A stretch of DNA of 64,000 bases from Hymenobacter sp. BRD67 (GCF_013256425.1 NZ_CP053904.1:3100001-3164000); one strand, 5' to 3'. Shown: positions 43,380 through 54,153, counted from the first letter of the stretch. Program-made: numbers and translations. Notes: a model not told the origin generated them from the letters alone.

Positions 43380-44560
43380 CTAGCCCTGCAATGGCTCTTC
43401 TAGCTCGCTGATTACCAACCCATGACGGGCAGCAGTTTCGCCTAGCAGCTGGCGCTGCCACGGGCGCAGCGCGGCCAGGCTACCTTGCTCCACCACATCA
43501 CCAATCAACCGGTTGCTGAGCACGGTATTGGCCAGCACGGGGCTATAATCGGCAGCCAGATGATTTTTGATACTCGTAAGCAGCGCCTCGCGGGCTTCGG
43601 CGCGCGCGGCCATAGGGCCACCAAAGCGGCGGCGGAAGGGCTGCGGCCGACGCTGGTCGGCGGGCAGCGGGCCATCGGACGCAAGGTCGGCGGTAGCCAG
43701 GGCCACCAGCTCGTCGGCGTAGGGCGCGCGCTTCAGCTCGGGGTGTAGACCTCCGGCATTGCGCAGAGCCCCGTGCGAGGTGATGGGCTGATGCGCCAGC
43801 TCGGCCAGCCGGTCGTTGCTGAGCACCATATAGCTGGGCCGGTCGAGCTGCCGCGCCACGCGGTCGCGCAGGGCATACAGCTCGCGAAACAGCGGCAACT
43901 CGGCCGGACCGATGCGAAACTTGCCGGCCAGGCGCAGGTGGGGCGCAGCTCGTCGCGGCCGTAGCGCACGGCTTCGAGCGCCAGGTTTTCCTCGGCCGCC
44001 CACTGAGCCCGGCCCTGCTCCTGCAAGCGCACCGCCAGGCGGTCGGTCAGCTCAAAAAGATAGAGCACATCATTGGCCGCGTACTCTTTCTGGGCCTCGG
44101 TAAGCGGGCGCTTCAGCCAGTTCGATTTTTGCTCGCCCTTATCTACCTCAAAGCCTAACTCGCTCTGAATGAGGCGACCCAACGAGATATTGTTATCCTC
44201 GAGCGCCAGCAGTGTAAACTGCACGCTGGTATCGATAATGCTGCGGCAATGCACATCAAACAGCTCGTCGAGCAGCAGGATGTCGGATTTACAGGAGTGA
44301 AAAACCTTGGCCACGGCCGGGTCGCGCAGCACCGAAAACAGCGGCTCCAGCCCGGCGGCCATCTCGGGCTCCAGCGGAAGAGGGTCAATTAAGTAAACAC
44401 TTTCCCCATCAAATACCTGAATAAGGGCTACGTGGCGGCCGTACCGATAACGGTTGTCGTCAAACTCCAGGTCGATGCCAATGCGCGGCAGGGTGGCGAA
44501 GTGAGCGGCGGCCTCGGCCACCTGGGCCGCCGTAGTGAGGTAGTGGATAGTAGGCTTCAT
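43380..44560 (-). CDS. rnd: Ribonuclease D-like 3'-5' exonuclease with HRDC-type domain
   Basis: 393 residues after correction. The DEDD exonuclease motifs are present: IGIDLEFDD (D and E), FHSCKSDILLLD, and YAANDVLYLFEL (Tyr-x3-Asp). The C-terminal half contains one or two HRDC-like helical regions (LYALRDRVARQLDRPSYMV). Such enzymes trim 3' ends of stable RNAs. Frame is lost at the GGGG run 43940-43943 (CCCC on the coding strand) directly after GRDELRP; one extra base gives PHLRLAGKFRIG and a continuous protein. ATG 44560 is chosen because the more distal ATG at 44572 falls inside the -7 box. Confidence 0.85.
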
Positions 44561-44569
44561 GCGTGGCAG

Positions 44570-44577
44570 CAAAGGTA
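44570..44577 (-). promoter_or_regulatory. Candidate -7 box for the RNase D-like gene
   Basis: The minus strand reads TACCTTTG, ending nine bases before the ATG at 44560, so the leader would be only a few bases or absent. Confidence 0.55.
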
Positions 44578-44844
44578 CGGGGCTGCTGCGGGCGAATTCT
44601 CCTCACGCTATTTTAAGCAAATTAGTTTATTGATTCTTTTCCTGATGTTCCACTATGGATAACCAACTAACTCAATAGAAGTAATCTGCTTTTCAAAACG
44701 CCCCTTAAAAAATTAGGGGTATTTTGAGATTTCATACTAATTTAATGTTGTAACAGCCCTTAATTTGCATAAGTCATCTACATGAAGTCTTCAGCAAACT
44801 GTGCCTTCCTCATTACTTATCACTTTTCAACCCAAAGCCCCTTT

Positions 44845-47800
44845 ATGAGAAGAATCTTTACTCCTTTGTTAGTGGTAGCTACGCTTCCGGCACTAGCCCA
44901 GACCCAGGTAGTCAGTGGCCGTGTCTTAGGCTCCGATGGCAGCGCCGTGCCAGGGGCGACTATCGTAGAGCGTGGCAGTACCAATGGCGTGAGCAGCGGG
45001 GCCGATGGCTCCTTCAGCTTATCGGTGAAACCTGGTGCTACGCTTGTTATCAGTTCGGTGGGCTATGTTTCCCAGACGATTGCGGTAGCGGGTCGTGGTT
45101 CTTTGAACATAACCCTGGCAACGTCCACTACCGATTTGGCAGAGGCTGTGGTAGTTGGCTACGGTACCCAGACCAAGGCCGACCTCACGGGCGCAGTAAC
45201 CCAATTGGCGAGCAAGGATGTTGGCAACCAGCCGGTTCAATCGTTCGAGCAGTCGATTCAGGGCAAAGCAGCCGGGGTATTTATCGAAAACAGCAGCGGC
45301 AAGCTAGGGCAGGGCATCCGGGTGCGCGTCCGAGGAGTTTCCTCCATCAGCGGCGATGCACAGCCGCTATACGTGGTAGATGGGGTACCGGTAGTTTCGG
45401 ACAACCTGTCGTCTACGGTAGCTGCTACAAACCCCATTGCCGATATTAACCCCAACGACATTGAAAGCATCAGCGTGCTCAAAGATGCGGCGTCGTCAGC
45501 CATCTACGGGTCGCGGGCTACAAACGGGGTAGTGCTCATCACCACCAAGCGCGGCAAAGCCGGCGTGACGCGCTTTAACTTCAATGTGCAGGGTGGATAC
45601 AGCGAAGCCACGCACAAGCGCGAATTCCTCAACAATCAGGAATACGTAACACTGATTACGGAAGCACTGGTTAACTCGGGTCGCTCGGCTGCCTCTAATG
45701 CCAGCCGGTTGCAGCGCTACGCGGGTGGTGCCGCTGACCCCCTGACCTATAATACCAACTGGCAGGACCAGGTTTTTCAAAAAGCCCCATTTCAGCAGTA
45801 CGATTTAAATGCCAGCGGCGGCAACGAGAAAACCCGCTTCTACTTTTCAGGGCAGTTCAGCGACCAGAAGGGCATTCTTATAAATAACGAGTACAAGCGT
45901 ATCGCGGCGCGCTTCAACCTTGACCACCAGGCTACCGACCGGCTGTCGTTTGGCATCAACCTGACAGCTACGCGCTCAGTCAACTACCGGGTGCCCAACG
46001 ATGATGCCTTCAGCACGCCCATGCAGATTGTGGCACTTTCGCCGATTACTCCGCTTATCGACCCGGCCACGGGCCTGGTGAGCGGCGCGCTCGACCCCAC
46101 TACCGGTCTGCCCAATGCTACGTTCCCCTTTTACTACAATCCGCTGCTGAGTCTTCAGGGAAGCACTTACACCACTACCGTGTACCGGCTGCTGGGTAAC
46201 GTTTACGGACAGCTGAAGCTTACCAATGACCTGCTCTTCCGCTCGGAACTAGGTACCGACGTACTGAACCAGGGCGAAGAGCAATACTCTGGTCGGATTA
46301 CGGCTCGCAACAGCGGACCCACCAATGGCTTTGGCTTCAACTCGGCCGTAACCAGCGCGAAAGTCGTAGTGAACAACTACTTTTCTTACAAGAAAACGCT
46401 GGCTGAGCAGCACGCGGTGGAGTTAACCGTCGGCACCAGCTACGAGGAAGCCCGCCTAAATGGCAACAGCGTAACGGGCACCCAGTTTGCTTCGGATGCC
46501 TACCGCACCATTGATAACGCGTCACAAATCACGGCCGGCACTTCTTATACTACGGGCTACGCACTGGTATCTTACTTTGCCCGGGGCTCCTACGCCTTTG
46601 CCGGCAAGTACCTGGTAGGCGCCAGCGCCCGTATCGACGGCTCGTCGCGCTTTGGTATCAACCGGCGCTATGGAGTGTTCCCGGCCGCCTCAGTAGGCTG
46701 GCTGTTGTCGGAGGAGAGTTTTTTGAAGAACAATCCAACCCTGAGCCTGCTTAAGCTGCGCGCCAGCATTGGCAAGACAGGTAACCAGAACTTTGGCAAC
46801 TTCGCCTCGCGCAACCTGTTTTCGGGCGTTGGAGCGGGCTACGTAGGTGTTCCTGGCCAACGGCCCGCGCAGGTAGGCAACGAAAACCTGAGCTGGGAAT
46901 CGACGGTGCAGTACGATGCCGGGCTGGAGTACGGCTTCTTCGGCGGGCGCATCAGCGGTGAGATTGATGTGTACCGGAAAAACACGACCGGGCTGCTCCT
47001 GGCTCAGCCAGTACCCGCAACCACCGGCTTCACTTCTGAAAATAAGAACGTAGGCAGCCTGCGCAACCAAGGTATTGAATTTTCGCTGACCACCCACAAC
47101 ATCGTGGGGGACTTTACCTGGACGACCAGCGCTAATGCCGCCATCAACCGAAATAAGATTCTGGACCTTGCTGGTCCCGACATCCTGGGCAGCTTCCTGA
47201 ACCGGGCCCAGGCAGGCCAGCCGCTAGGTGAATTTATCGGGCCGGAGTACGCCGGAGTCAATCCGGCCAATGGCGATGCCCTTTACTACCTGAATACGAC
47301 GAAGGCCGACGGCACCATTGACCGCAGCACTACCAACGATATCAACCTGGCCGCAAACGTGCCCATCGGCAATCCTAACCCAACCTGGACCGGCGGCATT
47401 ACCAACACCTTTACTTACAAAGGCTTTGACCTGGGAGTAACGCTCGTTGGCGTGTTCGGCAATCAGATTTTTGACGGAGCCGCGCAGTACTATTCGGTAG
47501 GCTTCAATAACGGCCCCGACAACCAGACCCGCGACCAGCTTAACCGCTGGCAGAAGCCGGGCGATATCACCAACGTACCCAAAGCCGTTTACCTGGGCGG
47601 CAACGGCATTGGCAACTCGTCGCGCTTTGTCAGCAATGGCGACTATGGCCGCCTGCGCTCGGTAGTGTTAGGCTACAACCTGCCCAGCAGCGTAGCCCAG
47701 CGGGGCCACTTCCAGACGGCCCGCGTCTTTGTACAAGGATTTAACCTACTGACCTTTACGAAGTACGCTGGCTGGGACCCGGAAGTTAGCTATGACGCCG

Positions 47801-47907
47801 CCACCGGTACCAGCAATACGACCCAGAACAACATCAACCAGGGCATCAGCTTCTATACTGCGCCTCAGCCCCGGACCTACACGGTCGGCATTAACCTAGG
47901 CTTCTAA
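44845..47907 (+). CDS. SusC/RagA-type TonB-dependent outer-membrane transporter (pair 1)
   Basis: A 1020-residue TonB-linked porin that, with its SusD lipoprotein, imports oligomeric nutrients across the outer membrane. A signal peptide ends LPALAQ; a CarboxypepD_reg-like domain follows (about 22-100), then the plug with VVVGYGTQTKADLTG, SIQGKAAGVFI, VRVRGVSSISGD, PLYVVDGVP and DIESISVLKDAASSAIYGSRATNGVV kept in family order, and a 22-strand barrel ending TYTVGINLGF. ATG 44845 gives a proper signal peptide; ATG 44782 would add 21 residues. susD follows 39 bases on. No enzyme or regulator accompanies it. Confidence 0.92.
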   Translation: MRRIFTPLLVVATLPALAQTQVVSGRVLGSDGSAVPGATIVERGSTNGVSSGADGSFSLSVKPGATLVISSVGYVSQTIAVAGRGSLNITLATSTTDLAEAVVVGYGTQTKADLTGAVTQLASKDVGNQPVQSFEQSIQGKAAGVFIENSSGKLGQGIRVRVRGVSSISGDAQPLYVVDGVPVVSDNLSSTVAATNPIADINPNDIESISVLKDAASSAIYGSRATNGVVLITTKRGKAGVTRFNFNVQGGYSEATHKREFLNNQEYVTLITEALVNSGRSAASNASRLQRYAGGAADPLTYNTNWQDQVFQKAPFQQYDLNASGGNEKTRFYFSGQFSDQKGILINNEYKRIAARFNLDHQATDRLSFGINLTATRSVNYRVPNDDAFSTPMQIVALSPITPLIDPATGLVSGALDPTTGLPNATFPFYYNPLLSLQGSTYTTTVYRLLGNVYGQLKLTNDLLFRSELGTDVLNQGEEQYSGRITARNSGPTNGFGFNSAVTSAKVVVNNYFSYKKTLAEQHAVELTVGTSYEEARLNGNSVTGTQFASDAYRTIDNASQITAGTSYTTGYALVSYFARGSYAFAGKYLVGASARIDGSSRFGINRRYGVFPAASVGWLLSEESFLKNNPTLSLLKLRASIGKTGNQNFGNFASRNLFSGVGAGYVGVPGQRPAQVGNENLSWESTVQYDAGLEYGFFGGRISGEIDVYRKNTTGLLLAQPVPATTGFTSENKNVGSLRNQGIEFSLTTHNIVGDFTWTTSANAAINRNKILDLAGPDILGSFLNRAQAGQPLGEFIGPEYAGVNPANGDALYYLNTTKADGTIDRSTTNDINLAANVPIGNPNPTWTGGITNTFTYKGFDLGVTLVGVFGNQIFDGAAQYYSVGFNNGPDNQTRDQLNRWQKPGDITNVPKAVYLGGNGIGNSSRFVSNGDYGRLRSVVLGYNLPSSVAQRGHFQTARVFVQGFNLLTFTKYAGWDPEVSYDAATGTSNTTQNNINQGISFYTAPQPRTYTVGINLGF

Positions 47908-47946
47908 GCGCCGCTGGCTTTACTCATTTCAACGCTCGAATTTTAT

Positions 47947-49310
47947 ATGAACAAGATATTCATGGGGCTGCTAGCGGCCGCTCTGCTCACGGGTGGACTC
48001 GTGGGCTGCAATAATAAGCTAAACGTACAGCCAGTCAGTAGCATCGACTCGGCTAATGCCTTTAATACCTCCAACGACGTCCAGGCCGGGCTGATAGGCA
48101 GCTACGCGGGCCTGCAAAACTTCCGTATTTACGGTGGCGACTGGCAATTGATGACTGACGTGCTGGCTGATAACGGTGACGAGGTATTTGTCGGCACGTA
48201 CCAAGAACCTCAACAGGCTCAGCGCAAAACGTTACTTTACACGAATGGCTTCGTAAACAATATCTGGGTTAGCGCATACGACGTTATCAACCGCACCAAT
48301 AATGTGCTGGCTAACTTGGGCAAGCTCAACACGCCGGCCTTGCAAAGCAGCGTGGAGGGGAGGCTAAATTTCTGCGCTCGCTGGTCTATTTCGACCTCGT
48401 GCGCACCTACGGCCGTGCCTGGAACGACGGTAATCCGGCTACCAACCCTGGCGTGCCACTGGTGCTCACCCCTACCACTACCATCTCAGACGCCAATAAT
48501 GTTAGTCGCAACACGGTAGCTGAGGTATACACGCAGGTTATCACCGACCTGACTACAGCCGAAGCCAAGCTACCGGCTTCGAACGGTATCTTCGCCAATA
48601 AGTATGCGGCTGCCGCGCTACTGGCGCGGGTTTATCTGCAGCAGGGCAATTATCCCGCGGCCGCGGCGGCAGCCAGCCGGGTTATTAGCTCCAACCGCTT
48701 TAGCCTGAACCCCAATTACGGCGACAACTTCCTCTCCAGCACCAGCCTGCTGGCCAACACGCAGGAAGACATCTTCGCGCTGCAATTTTCAGCTCAGAGC
48801 GGTACCAACGACCTGAACACCTTCTACTCGCAGAATCGGCGGGCCGATGTGGAGATTCAGCAGCAGTTTATCAGCCTTTTCGAGCCGGGCGACGACCGCA
48901 GCACTCTTTATCAGAAAGTTAACGGGGTATACTATACGAATAAGTATGATGTGCTGTATGGCAACATTAAGCTGATTCGGCTAGATGAAATGTACCTGAT
49001 TCGGGCAGAGGCCAATTTCCGCGCCGGTACGCAGGTAGGGGCTGCACCACTTGGCGATATCAATACCATCCGCCAGCGGGCGCACCTGCCAGCGCTAGCG
49101 GCTGTTACGCTGCCAGCTATTTTAAAGGAGCGTCGCCTCGAGCTGGCCTTTGAAGGCTTCCGCCTCGGCGATGTAAAGCGCAACATGGAGTCGGCCTTTG
49201 ACCCGCTGACCAACACTACTTTGCCCTGGAATTCGCCCAAGCTGGTATTCCCCATTCCGCTGCCCCAAATCAACGCCAACCCGAACCTAGTGCAGAACGC
49301 CGGGTATTAA
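47947..49310 (+). CDS. SusD/RagB-type surface lipoprotein (pair 1)
   Basis: 454 residues after correction. A lipoprotein signal ends LVGC (Cys near residue 21). Family features are the N-terminal repeat-like helices (NAFNTSNDVQAGLIGSYAGLQ), EAKFLRSLVYFDLVRTYG, ARVYLQQGNYPAAAAAASRV, RLDEMYLIRAEANFRAG and ERRLELAFEGFRLGDVKRN, and the PIPLPQINANPNLVQN end. Frame is lost at the GGGG run 48357-48360; a fifth G gives VEGEAKFLRS. It acts as the lid of the preceding SusC channel and binds the ligand, which is unknown. A 28-bp hairpin terminator follows. Confidence 0.92.
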
Positions 49311-49319
49311 CCTACCAAA

Positions 49320-49378
49320 GCGATTGCCAATAAAAAGGCCCGAACCAAGCTGGTTCGGGCCTTTTTATTGGCAATCGC
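49320..49378. terminator. Very long perfect hairpin terminator
   Basis: 28-bp perfect stem: left arm 49320-49347, right arm 49351-49378, loop AGC. The stem includes A5 and T5 tracts placed as in a bidirectional terminator (AAAAAGGCCCGAACC / GGTTCGGGCCTTTTT). It separates the two SusC/SusD pairs. Confidence 0.9.
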
Positions 49379-49546
49379 ATTTCATCTTCAGTAAGTCTAT
49401 CCGACAGAATGAAGGGTCATGGTTTGTTAACAGAAAAACATTTTATACTTCATCATCTTTTCTTCAAGAAACAGAAGTTACTTGCGCCACAAACAGAGGC
49501 TTCATGTTAACATAACTAGGTTTTCCTTCACATTCAAGGGTATTTT

Positions 49547-52500
49547 ATGAAAAAAAATCCATTTACTTCTCCACGATACATACTGCTGCTACTAGGCTGG
49601 CTTACAGCATTCGCCGCGTTTGCTCAGACGCGGCAACTAAGCGGGCGCGTAACTGACCGGGTGACTGGCCAGGGCCTGCCGGGCGTTACGGTATTGGTAA
49701 CCGGCACTACGGTAGGCGCATCGACCAATGCGGATGGCAGCTTTTCACTGGCGGCTCCGGCCTCTGCCACTACACTGACTTTCAGCTCGATTGGCTATAC
49801 TACTGCATCCCTGCCCATCGGCACTAACCCTACTTTCGCCATCGCCCTGGCCCCTGACCAGAAAGTGCTGTCGGAAGCCGTCGTAGTAGGCTACGGCTCG
49901 CAGGCCAAAGCAGATATAACCGGCTCAGTAACCCAGCTCTCGGGCAACGTGGTGCAAAACCAGCCGGTGCAGTCGTTTGAGCAGGCTATCCAGGGCCGCA
50001 CGCCAGGCGTGGTTATCAACCAGGGCAGCGGCAAGCTGGGCCAGGGCATCAACATTCAGGTACGCGGCACTTCGTCGGTAACTGCCTCCAACCAGCCGCT
50101 GTACGTTATTGACGGCATTCCCATTACGTCGGCCGACCAGTCGTCGGGGGCCACTACCACCGAGCCGCTCAACCCCTTGGCCGACCTCAACCCCAACGAT
50201 ATCGAGAGCATCAGCATTCTGAAAGATGCCTCGGCCTCCGCTATCTATGGTTCCCGGGCTTCCAATGGGGTCGTTATTATCACGACCAAGAAAGGTCGCC
50301 AGGGCGAAACGAAAGTTACGGCCGGCTACTACTACGGCGTGAGCGCCCCTACTCGTGAGCGTCAGTTTCTCAACGCGTCGCAATACAATCAGCTGCTGGG
50401 CGAGTCGCTCATAAACGCGGGGTACTCGACTACAAAAACCTTGCCTGGCGACTTTAGCAACTACTTTGGGCTCGACTACAACTCGCCCTACGATACCAAC
50501 TGGAGCAATCAGGCCTTCCGCAACCAAGGCCATTACCGGCCGTTCGGTGATGCGGCCAACGTGTCGCAGTACGATTTCAGCGCCAGCGGCGGCGATGCTA
50601 AAACGCGCTTCTACCTGAGCGGCACGTTCAACGACCAGAAGGGTATTATCGTCGGCAACCGCTTCCGTCGCGGCAGCCTGCGCCTGAACCTGGACCACAG
50701 CATCCGGGATAATTTGAAAGTAGGCATCAACACCTCGCTGGCCCGCACCGTAAACGACCGTGTAGCCGGCGACAACGACTTTTCCAACCCCCTGCAGCTC
50801 AACGCGCTGGCCCCGACCCAGCCGGTGATTGACCCAGCTACGGGCTTGTTCAACGCTCAGACTATCTACTACAACGCCCTGATTGACCAGGAGCTGGGCA
50901 GCAACCGGGCCGGCATCTACCGCTCGTTCAGCTCAGCTTACCTCAACTTTGTGCCGATTAAGGGCCTGACGCTGCGCACCGAGGTGGGCGGCGACTTCCT
51001 GGACCTGAACGAAGACCTGGTGCGGGGCGCCGGCACGCAAACGGGTGGGGCCACCGGCTATGCTATCAGCGCCCAGACCCAGGCCGTTAACTACACCAAT
51101 AACAACACGGCCACCTACGTGCTGGACCTGGGTACCGACCACCACCTGGATGTGCTGGCCGGCGAGTCGTATCAGCGCTCCGACACGAAACTTACGTCGG
51201 CAGAAGGCCGGGGCTTCCCTACCAATGACTTTACGCGCGTAGCCAGCGCGGCGGTTAAAACATCCGGCTCGCAGTCGACGGGCACCGGGTATGGCATCCT
51301 CTCCTACTTTGCGCGCGTTAACTACAACTTTCAGGGCAAATACCTGATAGGCGGCAGTGTTCGCCGCGACGGCTCGTCGCGCTTTGGCCTGAATACTCGG
51401 TATGGTAACTTCGGAGCTGCTTCCGTAGGCTACCTGCTTTCCGAAGAAAGCTTTTTGAAAGGCAATGCGGTCGTCAACTTTCTGAAGCTACGCGCCAGCT
51501 ACGGCCTTACCGGCAATTCCGAGGTAGGCAACTTCGCCGCCCGCAGCCTGGTAGGGGCTCAGCCCTATGCCGACCAGTCGGGTACGTTTATCAGCAGCGC
51601 GCTTGGTGACAACAACCTGACCTGGGAGAATACCAAGCAGACCGACTTTGGTGTAGAGTTCGGCTTCCTCCAAAACCGCATTACGGGCGAGGTAGACGTG
51701 TACCAGAAGCAGACCGACAAGCTGCTGCTCAACCGCCAGCTGCAGCTGACCAGCGGCTTCAGCAACGTTACCCAGAACGTGGGCGCCCTGCGCAACCGCG
51801 GCCTGGAAATTGCCCTGAACGGCCGCATCCTGGATGGCGACTTTAAGTGGAACCTGGGCGCCAACATGTCGTTCAACCGCAACCTTATCACTTCGCTGAC
51901 CACGCCTATCATTCCGGGTGGGGCCATTATCAGCCGGGTTCAGCAGGGCGAGCCGCTTGGCGTATTCTACACCAAGCGCTATGCCGGCGTAGACCCCGCC
52001 AACGGGGATGCACTCTACTACCAGGCCGATGGCTCAAAAAGCAACGATTACGGCGCCGCTCCCGACCAGAAGGTGGGCAACCCCAATCCTAAGTTTACGG
52101 GCGGGGTAAATACCAACTTCTCGTTTAAAGGCTTCGACCTGAGCGCTCTGGGGCAGTTTTCGTACGGCAATGACATTTATAACGCGGCCGGGGTATATCA
52201 GTCTACGGGCTTCAACAACTACCTCGACAACCAGACTGTGGACCAGCTCAACCGCTGGCAGAAGCCCGGCGACATTACCGACGTTCCCAAATCGAGCTTT
52301 GGCTCGGGCAACGGCATCGGCAACTCGTCGCGCTTTATCCAGGATGGCTCGTTCTTCCGCATTAAAAACGTGACGCTGGGCTACTCGCTGCCGGCCGACA
52401 TCGCCAATCGCGGCTACATGAAGAGCGTACGTATTTATGTGACGGCCCAGAACCTGGCCACGTTTACCAAGTACACGGGCTACGACCCCGAGGTGAACAC

Positions 52501-52612
52501 CTTCGGCCTGGGCGATGGCTCGTCGCTGTACCGCAACATTGCGCTCGGCCACGATTTTTACACGCCGCCGCTGGCCAAGACGTTCCTGGCAGGTGTGAAT
52601 GTGGGCTTCTAA
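49547..52612 (+). CDS. SusC/RagA-type TonB-dependent outer-membrane transporter (pair 2)
   Basis: 1021 residues, intact. A signal peptide ends FAAFAQ. The order is CarboxypepD_reg-like domain (about 27-105), TonB-proximal VVVGYGSQAKADITG, plug with AIQGRTPGVVINQ, IQVRGTSSVTASNQPLYVIDG in overlapping family motifs, KDASASAIYGSRASNGVV, and a barrel ending FLAGVNVGF. It is a clear paralogue of the pair 1 transporter, with the same linear motif order and many shared segments (DQLNRWQKPGDITDVPK), which suggests tandem duplication followed by divergence. susD of pair 2 follows after 21 bases. Confidence 0.93.
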   Translation: MKKNPFTSPRYILLLLGWLTAFAAFAQTRQLSGRVTDRVTGQGLPGVTVLVTGTTVGASTNADGSFSLAAPASATTLTFSSIGYTTASLPIGTNPTFAIALAPDQKVLSEAVVVGYGSQAKADITGSVTQLSGNVVQNQPVQSFEQAIQGRTPGVVINQGSGKLGQGINIQVRGTSSVTASNQPLYVIDGIPITSADQSSGATTTEPLNPLADLNPNDIESISILKDASASAIYGSRASNGVVIITTKKGRQGETKVTAGYYYGVSAPTRERQFLNASQYNQLLGESLINAGYSTTKTLPGDFSNYFGLDYNSPYDTNWSNQAFRNQGHYRPFGDAANVSQYDFSASGGDAKTRFYLSGTFNDQKGIIVGNRFRRGSLRLNLDHSIRDNLKVGINTSLARTVNDRVAGDNDFSNPLQLNALAPTQPVIDPATGLFNAQTIYYNALIDQELGSNRAGIYRSFSSAYLNFVPIKGLTLRTEVGGDFLDLNEDLVRGAGTQTGGATGYAISAQTQAVNYTNNNTATYVLDLGTDHHLDVLAGESYQRSDTKLTSAEGRGFPTNDFTRVASAAVKTSGSQSTGTGYGILSYFARVNYNFQGKYLIGGSVRRDGSSRFGLNTRYGNFGAASVGYLLSEESFLKGNAVVNFLKLRASYGLTGNSEVGNFAARSLVGAQPYADQSGTFISSALGDNNLTWENTKQTDFGVEFGFLQNRITGEVDVYQKQTDKLLLNRQLQLTSGFSNVTQNVGALRNRGLEIALNGRILDGDFKWNLGANMSFNRNLITSLTTPIIPGGAIISRVQQGEPLGVFYTKRYAGVDPANGDALYYQADGSKSNDYGAAPDQKVGNPNPKFTGGVNTNFSFKGFDLSALGQFSYGNDIYNAAGVYQSTGFNNYLDNQTVDQLNRWQKPGDITDVPKSSFGSGNGIGNSSRFIQDGSFFRIKNVTLGYSLPADIANRGYMKSVRIYVTAQNLATFTKYTGYDPEVNTFGLGDGSSLYRNIALGHDFYTPPLAKTFLAGVNVGF

Positions 52613-52633
52613 TAGCTAGTTAATTTACTATAT

Positions 52634-54100
52634 ATGAAAAAAATATTTTCCTGGCCGGTCGTGGCCCTTGGACTTAGCCTGGGCTTATCGGCATGTAAGG
52701 ATGCGCTTGACATTCAGCCGCAGCAGGCCATTGACCTTTCGACAGCTTTCAATACTACCCAGAAAGTGGGGGCGGCCGTAGTTGGCTGCTACTCGCAGCT
52801 CGATAATTCGAGCCTCTATGGTACCGACCTGATTTTGGTACCCGAGCTGATAGCCGGCGATGGCTATATCTCGTGGGAGGGGTCTTTTCAGAACTATGCG
52901 CAGCTGGCCAACCATATCCAGAACGCGCAGATTAGCAATGCGCTGGAAATATGGCGGGCGGCCTACGCCAATATCAACCAAACCAATGTGGTGCTGGCTA
53001 ACCTGGGCGTAGTCACCGACAGTACCCAAAAGCAGCAGTTCCGGGGCGAGATGCGCTTTATCCGGGCGGCAATGTACTTCGAGCTGGTACGCCTTTACGC
53101 GCAGCAATACAAGGCTGGGACAAACAATACCCAGCTGGGTGTGCCGCTGGCCCTGACCGCCAACACCACTATTGCCCAGGGCGACACCAAGCTGCCCCGG
53201 GCAACGGTTGAGCAGGTGTATGCGCAGGTTATCAGCGATTTGCAGGCGGCTATGAAGAATCTGCCAGCCCAGAACGTAACCCGGGCCTCTTCGTTCTCGG
53301 CCGAGGCCCTGCTGGCACGAGTGTATTTGCAGCAAGGCAACTACCCGGCGGCCCGTGCGGCGGCCGACGACGTGATTACCAACAGCGGAGCATCGCTGGC
53401 AGGTACCCTGGCGGCCGTTTTTCAGAATCGCAACAGCTCCGAGAGCCTGTTCGAGATTCAGCAGAATGACCAGAACAACGCTGGCACTGCCAACAGCGGC
53501 CTGGCTACCTTCTTTGCGGGTTACAGCCCGACCGGCGACCAGGGTATTAGCTATGGCCGGGGCGATGTGCGGGTTAACGGCGATTTTGCCAATCTGTATG
53601 GCAGCTCCGACGTGCGCGGCACCGACTCGCTCACCATTCTGCGAACCAAAAAGCTTATTTACCTGAGCGACGGCAACACTAAGCCCAACCACCTGCGCAC
53701 AATAAAGTGGCGCACGTATGGTCAGGATATTCCGCTGATTCGCCTGGCCGAGATGTACCTCATCCGGGCCGAGTGCGACATTCGGGCCGGCAAATCGGGT
53801 GATGCTGATATTAATAAAGTGCGGCTGCGCTCCGGGGCTACCCCCGTTATCGGAGCCATGCTGCCCGATGTGCTGCTGGAGCGGCAGTTGGAACTGGCCT
53901 TTGAGGGCTTCCGTCTCTACGACCTCAAGCGCACGAATGGCGTGATTCGGCCTTTTCAACCTGCTATTCCCCCTACCGCAACCGACCCTGGCTCGCCCGC
54001 CGTACCAGCCTTTAACGCAAACGACCCCAAAGCGATTCTGCCCATTCCTTACCAGGAAATCAACAACAATTCGCTGCTGGTGCAAAACCCCGGCTACTAA
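52634..54100 (+). CDS. SusD/RagB-type surface lipoprotein (pair 2)
   Basis: 488 residues, intact. Lipoprotein signal ends LSAC (Cys near residue 21). Family motifs: EMRFIRAAMYFELVRLYAQQY, SAEALLARVYLQQGNYPAARAAAD, LIRLAEMYLIRAECDIRAGK, LLERQLELAFEGFRLYDLKR and ILPIPYQEINNNSLLVQNPGY in shorter overlapping pieces. It partners the preceding SusC. Its ligand is not predictable from context, as no glycoside hydrolase, lyase, protease or sigma/anti-sigma regulator is adjacent. A terminator closes the pair. Confidence 0.93.
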   Translation: MKKIFSWPVVALGLSLGLSACKDALDIQPQQAIDLSTAFNTTQKVGAAVVGCYSQLDNSSLYGTDLILVPELIAGDGYISWEGSFQNYAQLANHIQNAQISNALEIWRAAYANINQTNVVLANLGVVTDSTQKQQFRGEMRFIRAAMYFELVRLYAQQYKAGTNNTQLGVPLALTANTTIAQGDTKLPRATVEQVYAQVISDLQAAMKNLPAQNVTRASSFSAEALLARVYLQQGNYPAARAAADDVITNSGASLAGTLAAVFQNRNSSESLFEIQQNDQNNAGTANSGLATFFAGYSPTGDQGISYGRGDVRVNGDFANLYGSSDVRGTDSLTILRTKKLIYLSDGNTKPNHLRTIKWRTYGQDIPLIRLAEMYLIRAECDIRAGKSGDADINKVRLRSGATPVIGAMLPDVLLERQLELAFEGFRLYDLKRTNGVIRPFQPAIPPTATDPGSPAVPAFNANDPKAILPIPYQEINNNSLLVQNPGY

Positions 54101-54118
54101 GCTCACGAGACAGTACAG

Positions 54119-54153
54119 AAAGAGGCCCGCGACGTTTGTCGCGGGCCTCTTTT
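54119..54153. terminator. Bidirectional terminator between pair 2 and the feo operon
   Basis: 15-bp perfect stem (AAAGAGGCCCGCGAC 54119-54133 with 54138-54152), 4-base loop, T4 tail; placed between the convergent susD and feo-operon genes. Confidence 0.88.

Noticed and set aside
52685..54106. 473-codon open frame on the minus strand
   Set aside because: Antisense shadow of susD pair 2; no family features, while the plus-strand frame is a clear SusD.
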